A stretch of 64,000 nucleotides of DNA, taken from Alphaproteobacteria bacterium (lineage in GTDB: Bacteria > Pseudomonadota > Alphaproteobacteria > Reyranellales > Reyranellaceae). The stretch lies in contig JAFKFL010000027.1 of the NCBI GenBank assembly GCA_017308235.1, positions 186,001 through 250,000 of the forward strand. Direction: 5' to 3'. The notes under the pieces were generated by a model. That model did not search any database and was not told the DNA's origin. It saw only the letters and a program-made list of their open reading frames with translations. The position numbers were made by a program, and so were the translations under genes. The stretch's first letter is position 1. Each line of letters starts with the position of its first letter. This document shows, piece after piece, positions 60,324 through 64,000 of the stretch.

Positions 60324-61700
60324 ATGACAGCACGGTGGCGCCCCACCGACGTTGGCGTTGTCATTCTCGCCGGGGCCCTTCTGGCGTGGGTGGCGCTCGT
60401 GAACGGCTATCCCCTCCTGTTCAACGACAGCGCCCGCTACATCGACGGCGGCATTCGGCGATACATACCGAGTGAAGCGCCGATTTTTTACGGTGCCTTC
60501 TTAATTCCGCTCCATCTTGACGGCGTCAGTTTATGGCCGGTTCCGTTCGCCCAAGGCATTCTACTTGCTTACATTTTGCAGGCGACGCTGCGGGCGCTCG
60601 ATCTTTACAGCCCAGGGCCGTTTCTATTGCTGGCGGCCTTTCTCGCGCTTTTCAGTGCGGCGCCATGGTTCATTTCGTTCGTCATGCCCGACTTCTTCAC
60701 AGCCATCTGTGTACTGGGCATGTTTGCGTTGTACCGAGGCTGGACCGCATTCGCGCCCGTCGAGCGGACTTTCCTCGTCGGCATCGTGTTGTGTGGGCTG
60801 GCAAGCCATATCAGCCACATCGCGTTGGGCCTGGGGCTGGCCGCGTTCTTCGTCGTGCTCTACTGGCTGCGCAAGCCGCGCGTGAAGCCGGCCTTGCTCA
60901 CCGTCGTGGCGCTGCCGTTCGTGGCGATCACAGCCGTGCTCGGCATGAACCTCGTCGCCAAAGGTCGCCTGCAGCTCACGCTGGACGGACCCGTGATGCT
61001 GCTTGCTCGTTCCTTTGCCGACGGACCGGCCTACGAGTACCTGCGCGATCACTGCGATCAACACCATTGGCAGCTTTGCGCGGTCTATCAGCGGCTGCCG
61101 CGGGACAGCGACCAGTTTCTATGGAGCACAACCAACAATGCCTGGATGTATGTGCCGGGCAAAGAGCTGCGAAGCGAGGCGGGCGAAATCACGGCTGGAG
61201 CGGTACGAGAGCACCCCGAAGAGGCGTTGCTAGCGGCCGTCTACAACACTTCCAAGCAACTCATCACGTTTCGCGCCGGTGTCGATTTCAAGACATGGCC
61301 CGAAGAGAGCCGCATCGTCGAGGTGATGCATCGTTTCTTCCCGCGGGAGGATGGCCAATACGAACAATCGTTGCAGCAACAGGGCCGGCTGCGGCTCGAT
61401 GCGATCAATAACGTCTATTCGCTCATCGTGCTGCTTTCACTCGTAGGTGCGATAGCGCTCGTGTTTGCATTGCGCAACGCCACCTTTACGGAATTCCTGC
61501 TCACCATCACCGTCGCCCTGCTTGCCAATGCCGCTGCTACGGGAGCGCTGTCTGTCGTGGCGGATCGGTATCAGGCACGGCTGATCTGGCTACTCCCCCT
61601 GGCCTTCGCAATTTTCCTGCTGGCGTATCAGCGGCAGCGCAAAGCCGCCGTGATGCCTTCCCCTCAATCGGTTCAATCGATCTCTGGAGGTGACGCATGA
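60324..61700 (+). CDS. Polytopic membrane protein of unknown function, paired with a GT2 gene
   Basis: 458 residues with about ten hydrophobic helices and one hydrophilic loop (about residues 235-335: FADGPAYEYLRDHCDQHHW ... QEEL-type helices), likely outside the membrane. The layout (NDSARYIDGGIRRYIPSEAP between helices 1 and 2) resembles GT-C-type glycosyltransferases or polyprenyl-linked sugar enzymes, but I cannot assign a family. Its last four bases overlap the GT2 start (ATGA), so the two act together, perhaps in lipid-linked sugar transfer. Confidence 0.65.
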   Translation: MTARWRPTDVGVVILAGALLAWVALVNGYPLLFNDSARYIDGGIRRYIPSEAPIFYGAFLIPLHLDGVSLWPVPFAQGILLAYILQATLRALDLYSPGPFLLLAAFLALFSAAPWFISFVMPDFFTAICVLGMFALYRGWTAFAPVERTFLVGIVLCGLASHISHIALGLGLAAFFVVLYWLRKPRVKPALLTVVALPFVAITAVLGMNLVAKGRLQLTLDGPVMLLARSFADGPAYEYLRDHCDQHHWQLCAVYQRLPRDSDQFLWSTTNNAWMYVPGKELRSEAGEITAGAVREHPEEALLAAVYNTSKQLITFRAGVDFKTWPEESRIVEVMHRFFPREDGQYEQSLQQQGRLRLDAINNVYSLIVLLSLVGAIALVFALRNATFTEFLLTITVALLANAAATGALSVVADRYQARLIWLLPLAFAIFLLAYQRQRKAAVMPSPQSVQSISGGDA

Positions 61701-62872
61701 TCACCGCGCCCGAACTGACGGTTTTGATGCCGTGCCTGAACGAATCGGAGACGCTCGCCACCTGTATCCAGAAGGCGTGGCGCTATATCCGCCGCAGCGG
61801 CATTAGCGGCGAAGTGGTGATCGCCGATAATGGCAGCACGGACGGATCACAGAATATCGCGCGGCGCCACGATGCCATCGTGGTCGATGTGCCGGCCAAG
61901 GGATACGGCAGCGCACTGATAGCGGGAATTCGTGCCGCCCGCGGCCGCTTCGTCATCATGGGCGACAGCGACGATAGCTACGATTTCGCCGAGCTCGATC
62001 CTTTCGTGCAGAAGCTGCGGGGAGGAAGCGAGCTGGTCATGGGCAATCGCTTCAAGGGCGGCATCAAGAAAGGCGCCATGCCGCCGCTTCACCGTTACCT
62101 CGGCAATCCGGTGCTGACCTCGATCGGCCGCCTCTTCTTCAACAGCCCGTGCGGCGACTTCCATTGCGGCCTGAGGGGGTTCTCAAGAGACGCCATCCTG
62201 CGGCTTGATTTGCAGTCTCCAGGCATGGAATTCGCCAGCGAGATGGTAGTGAAGGCGACGCTGAGAGGGCTGGATATCGCCGAGGTACCGACCACGCTGT
62301 CGCCGGATGGCCGGTCGCGTCCGCCGCACCTCCGCAGCTGGCGAGATGGCTGGCGACATCTCCGCTTTCTGCTGCTGTTCAGCCCGCGCTGGCTTTTCCT
62401 CTACCCAGGCCTTGCTCTAGCCCTCGCGGGTTTGCTCGCCACTCTGTGGATCCTGCCGGCATCGCGCCATATCGGCAACATCACGCTCGATATCCATACC
62501 CTGCTCTATTCCGCCATGGCGATCGTGGTGGGGGTCCAGGCGGTCATCTTCTGGGCCTTCGTCAACGTCCACGGCATGGATGAGGGCATCCTGCCCTACG
62601 ATCCGAAGCTGCGATCGTTGATCGCGTATGGCACCATCGAACGTGGCTTGATCGCCGGCATAGCCCTGATCGTCGTGGGCTTCATCCTGGCGGTGCTTGC
62701 CGTCAGCACCTGGAGCAATGTCGCCTTCGGGTTGCTCGACGCAAGCCATACTATGCGGCTTGCCATCCCTTCAGCCACTTGCATCGTGCTCGGTTTCGAG
62801 ATCGCCTTCGGCGCGTTCGCGCTCAATGTGCTGGAGATACGCCGACCGATGCCGGACACTGGCCCGGTCTGA
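61697..62872 (+). CDS. GT2 glycosyltransferase with C-terminal membrane domain
   Basis: 391 residues. The N-terminal GT-A domain starts ELTVLMPCLNESETLATCIQKA, has VIADNGSTDGSQNIARR and the metal-binding MGDSDDSYDF, then VMGNRFKGGIKKGAMPPLHRYLGNPVLT and a Cys/Gly-rich DFHCGLRGF acceptor region. From about residue 225 there are four membrane helices. This is the dolichol-phosphate-mannose synthase-like/polyprenyl-phosphate glycosyltransferase plan. It probably charges a lipid carrier with a sugar used by the preceding membrane protein. Confidence 0.87.
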   Translation: MITAPELTVLMPCLNESETLATCIQKAWRYIRRSGISGEVVIADNGSTDGSQNIARRHDAIVVDVPAKGYGSALIAGIRAARGRFVIMGDSDDSYDFAELDPFVQKLRGGSELVMGNRFKGGIKKGAMPPLHRYLGNPVLTSIGRLFFNSPCGDFHCGLRGFSRDAILRLDLQSPGMEFASEMVVKATLRGLDIAEVPTTLSPDGRSRPPHLRSWRDGWRHLRFLLLFSPRWLFLYPGLALALAGLLATLWILPASRHIGNITLDIHTLLYSAMAIVVGVQAVIFWAFVNVHGMDEGILPYDPKLRSLIAYGTIERGLIAGIALIVVGFILAVLAVSTWSNVAFGLLDASHTMRLAIPSATCIVLGFEIAFGAFALNVLEIRRPMPDTGPV

Positions 62873-62891
62873 GCGGCTCGAGCTCACAAGG

Positions 62892-63866
62892 TCAAAGCCG
62901 ACCCTTGCGTTTGCCGACCGCTTCGGCGAGCAGGCAGAGAATCTCCCACATCATGGTAACACCCACGAGCGCAGTGTTGCCGCTCATGTCGAAGGGTGGC
63001 GAAACCTCGACCACGTCCCCACCGACCAGATTGAGCCCCCGTAGGCCGCGCAGCATGCGCTGCGCCTCGTGCGGCGTGTAGCCGCCGATCTCCGGCGTAC
63101 CGGTGCCCGGAGCGTAGGCCGGATCGAGGCCGTCGACATCGAAGCTGACATAGGTGGGACCATGGCCCACCACGCGGCGGGCTTCAGCGATCACCTTCTC
63201 GACACCAAGGTCGAAATATTCCTCGATCGTGATCACGCGCATGCCCTGTTCGACCGCCCAGGCATTGTCGTCACGCTTGTAAAGCGAGCCCCGGATGCCG
63301 ATCTGCACCACGCGCTTGGGATCGAGTAGCCCCTCCTCCACCGCGCGTCGGAAGGGCGTGCCGTGCGTGTACTTGTAGCCGCCGAAGTAGGTATCCCAGG
63401 TGTCGCTATGGGCATCGAAATGCACCATGCCGAGCGGAGCCTGCCCCCTGGCGATACCACGCATGATGGGCAGTGTGATCAAATGGTCGCCGCCGGCCGA
63501 CAGCGGAATGGCGCCCGCGCCATGCAGCTTGGTGTAGAACTTCGTGATTCGCTCCAGTGAATCGTCGACGCTCGCCGGGTTCACCGAGGCGTCTCCCAGG
63601 TCACCGCATTTGGCGAGCTCGTAGGGCGCGACGCCCGTGACGTGGTGTACGCGGCGCATCATCGTCGAGAGATCGCGCATCTGACGCGGCCCGTGACGGG
63701 CGCCGGGCCGGTTGGTCGTGCCGCCATCCCACGGCACGCCAATCAGGCCGATTTCGACCTCGGCGGGATCACGGAACAGCGGCAAACGCATGAACGTGGC
63801 GATGTCGCCGAAGCGCGGCGTGACCGTGCCGGAAACAGGTTGAGGAAAGCGGCTGGTTTCGGTCAT
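62892..63866 (-). CDS. speB: Agmatinase/arginase-family ureohydrolase
   Basis: 324 residues. Splits agmatine to putrescine and urea, or a related guanidino compound. The manganese motifs are GGDHLITLPIMRG, HFDAHSDTWDTYF and SFDVDGLDPAYAPGTGTPEIGG. GVPWDGGTTNRPGARHGPRQMRD near residues 39-60 is the agmatinase-type start, and the length fits. The substrate could also be guanidinobutyrate or guanidinopropionate. It follows the gene cut by the window end with 16 bases between, suggesting an operon. Confidence 0.9.
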   Translation of the reverse strand: MTETSRFPQPVSGTVTPRFGDIATFMRLPLFRDPAEVEIGLIGVPWDGGTTNRPGARHGPRQMRDLSTMMRRVHHVTGVAPYELAKCGDLGDASVNPASVDDSLERITKFYTKLHGAGAIPLSAGGDHLITLPIMRGIARGQAPLGMVHFDAHSDTWDTYFGGYKYTHGTPFRRAVEEGLLDPKRVVQIGIRGSLYKRDDNAWAVEQGMRVITIEEYFDLGVEKVIAEARRVVGHGPTYVSFDVDGLDPAYAPGTGTPEIGGYTPHEAQRMLRGLRGLNLVGGDVVEVSPPFDMSGNTALVGVTMMWEILCLLAEAVGKRKGRL

Positions 63867-63882
63867 GCCGGAATATGGGAAC

Positions 63883-64000
63883 TCATTTTGACCGCAACAG
63901 GGCCTTGCGAGCCGTCACGAACTCCTCGACCGCCGACACGAACCGATCCCCCTCTGCGTCGCCGATCATGATGTTGAGGGCCACGAAGCCGCGCCTGGCG
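63883..64000 (-). CDS. C-terminal end of an unidentified gene, cut by the window edge
   Basis: The last 38 codons before TGA at 63885-63883 read RRGFVALNIMIGDAEGDRFV followed by a helical SAVEEFVTARKALLRSK end. This could be the C-terminus of a PLP aminotransferase, but the fragment is too short to name. The continuing open frame to base 64000 and the tight spacing to speB support a real gene. Confidence 0.5.
   Translation of the reverse strand, partial: ARRGFVALNIMIGDAEGDRFVSAVEEFVTARKALLRSK

Noticed and set aside
1..64000. Insertion sequences, prophage or genomic island borders
   Set aside because: No transposase, integrase or phage genes were recognised, and gene types look chromosomal throughout.

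Overview
The window reads as chromosomal DNA of a high-GC alphaproteobacterium. The evidence is a glycine-dependent 5-aminolevulinate synthase (HemA), a DUF1849/EipB-type envelope protein, an RpoE/ChrR-type sigma/anti-sigma pair, class II DAHP synthase, and an abundance of peptide and branched-chain amino acid ABC transporters. A Reyranella-like or other Rhodospirillales/Hyphomicrobiales host is my guess and is not proven. I saw no transposase, phage gene, CRISPR array or rRNA. One tRNA (tRNA-Val, CAC) is present, with a clear promoter.

Left third (1-21 kb). A truncated EipB-like gene, a class I photolyase and an MFS_2 symporter come first. A five-gene minus-strand operon follows: ECF sigma factor, one-TM putative anti-sigma, periplasmic metal-sensor-like protein, DUF1800 and DUF1501. 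It resembles a CnrYXH-type sensing module tied to an exported protein pair of unknown function. Next is a tight plus-strand trio (gamma-glutamyltransferase family, class C serine hydrolase, DHA2-type MFS), then DUF1345, pyrE, and a peptide-ABC locus with a binding protein and two permeases but no ATPase, with a GNAT gene between them. A minus-strand TauD-like dioxygenase, a DUF6671-like zinc-ribbon protein and an M20 amidohydrolase close this part.

Middle (21-48 kb). A complete five-gene dipeptide/oligopeptide ABC operon faces a class III aminotransferase. A ferritin-like lipoprotein/cytochrome c pair, hemA, and a minus-strand group (gor, class II DAHP synthase, nicotinate phosphoribosyltransferase-like, GST, MFS) follow. 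The most striking structure is a branched-chain amino acid-type ABC cluster, livG-F-H-M followed by four tandem, nearly equal-length substrate-binding protein genes. Each of the four is followed by its own GGCCG-core hairpin. Two secreted EF-hand proteins (four and seven calcium loops) flank this cluster, one on each side.

Right part (48-64 kb). glmU-glmS supplies UDP-GlcNAc precursors. A phosphoglycolate phosphatase gene overlaps the antisense 3' end of the tRNA gene. A decayed stretch at 52.35-53.06 kb holds a leader-peptide-only ORF and what look like the two ends of a redoxin/2OG-Fe(II) oxygenase gene. Then come a DUF3052-like gene, an M81 (MlrC-like) peptidase, a carboxymuconolactone decarboxylase-family gene and rpoE-chrR, in which ChrR has lost both zinc-binding cysteines of its anti-sigma domain. 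M20 peptidase and iron alcohol dehydrogenase genes diverge, followed by a membrane protein/GT2 glycosyltransferase pair, agmatinase, and the 3' end of one more gene.

Overall theme: uptake and breakdown of peptides and amino acids, with two independent ECF stress-signalling units. All start choices, promoters and terminators are from reading alone.
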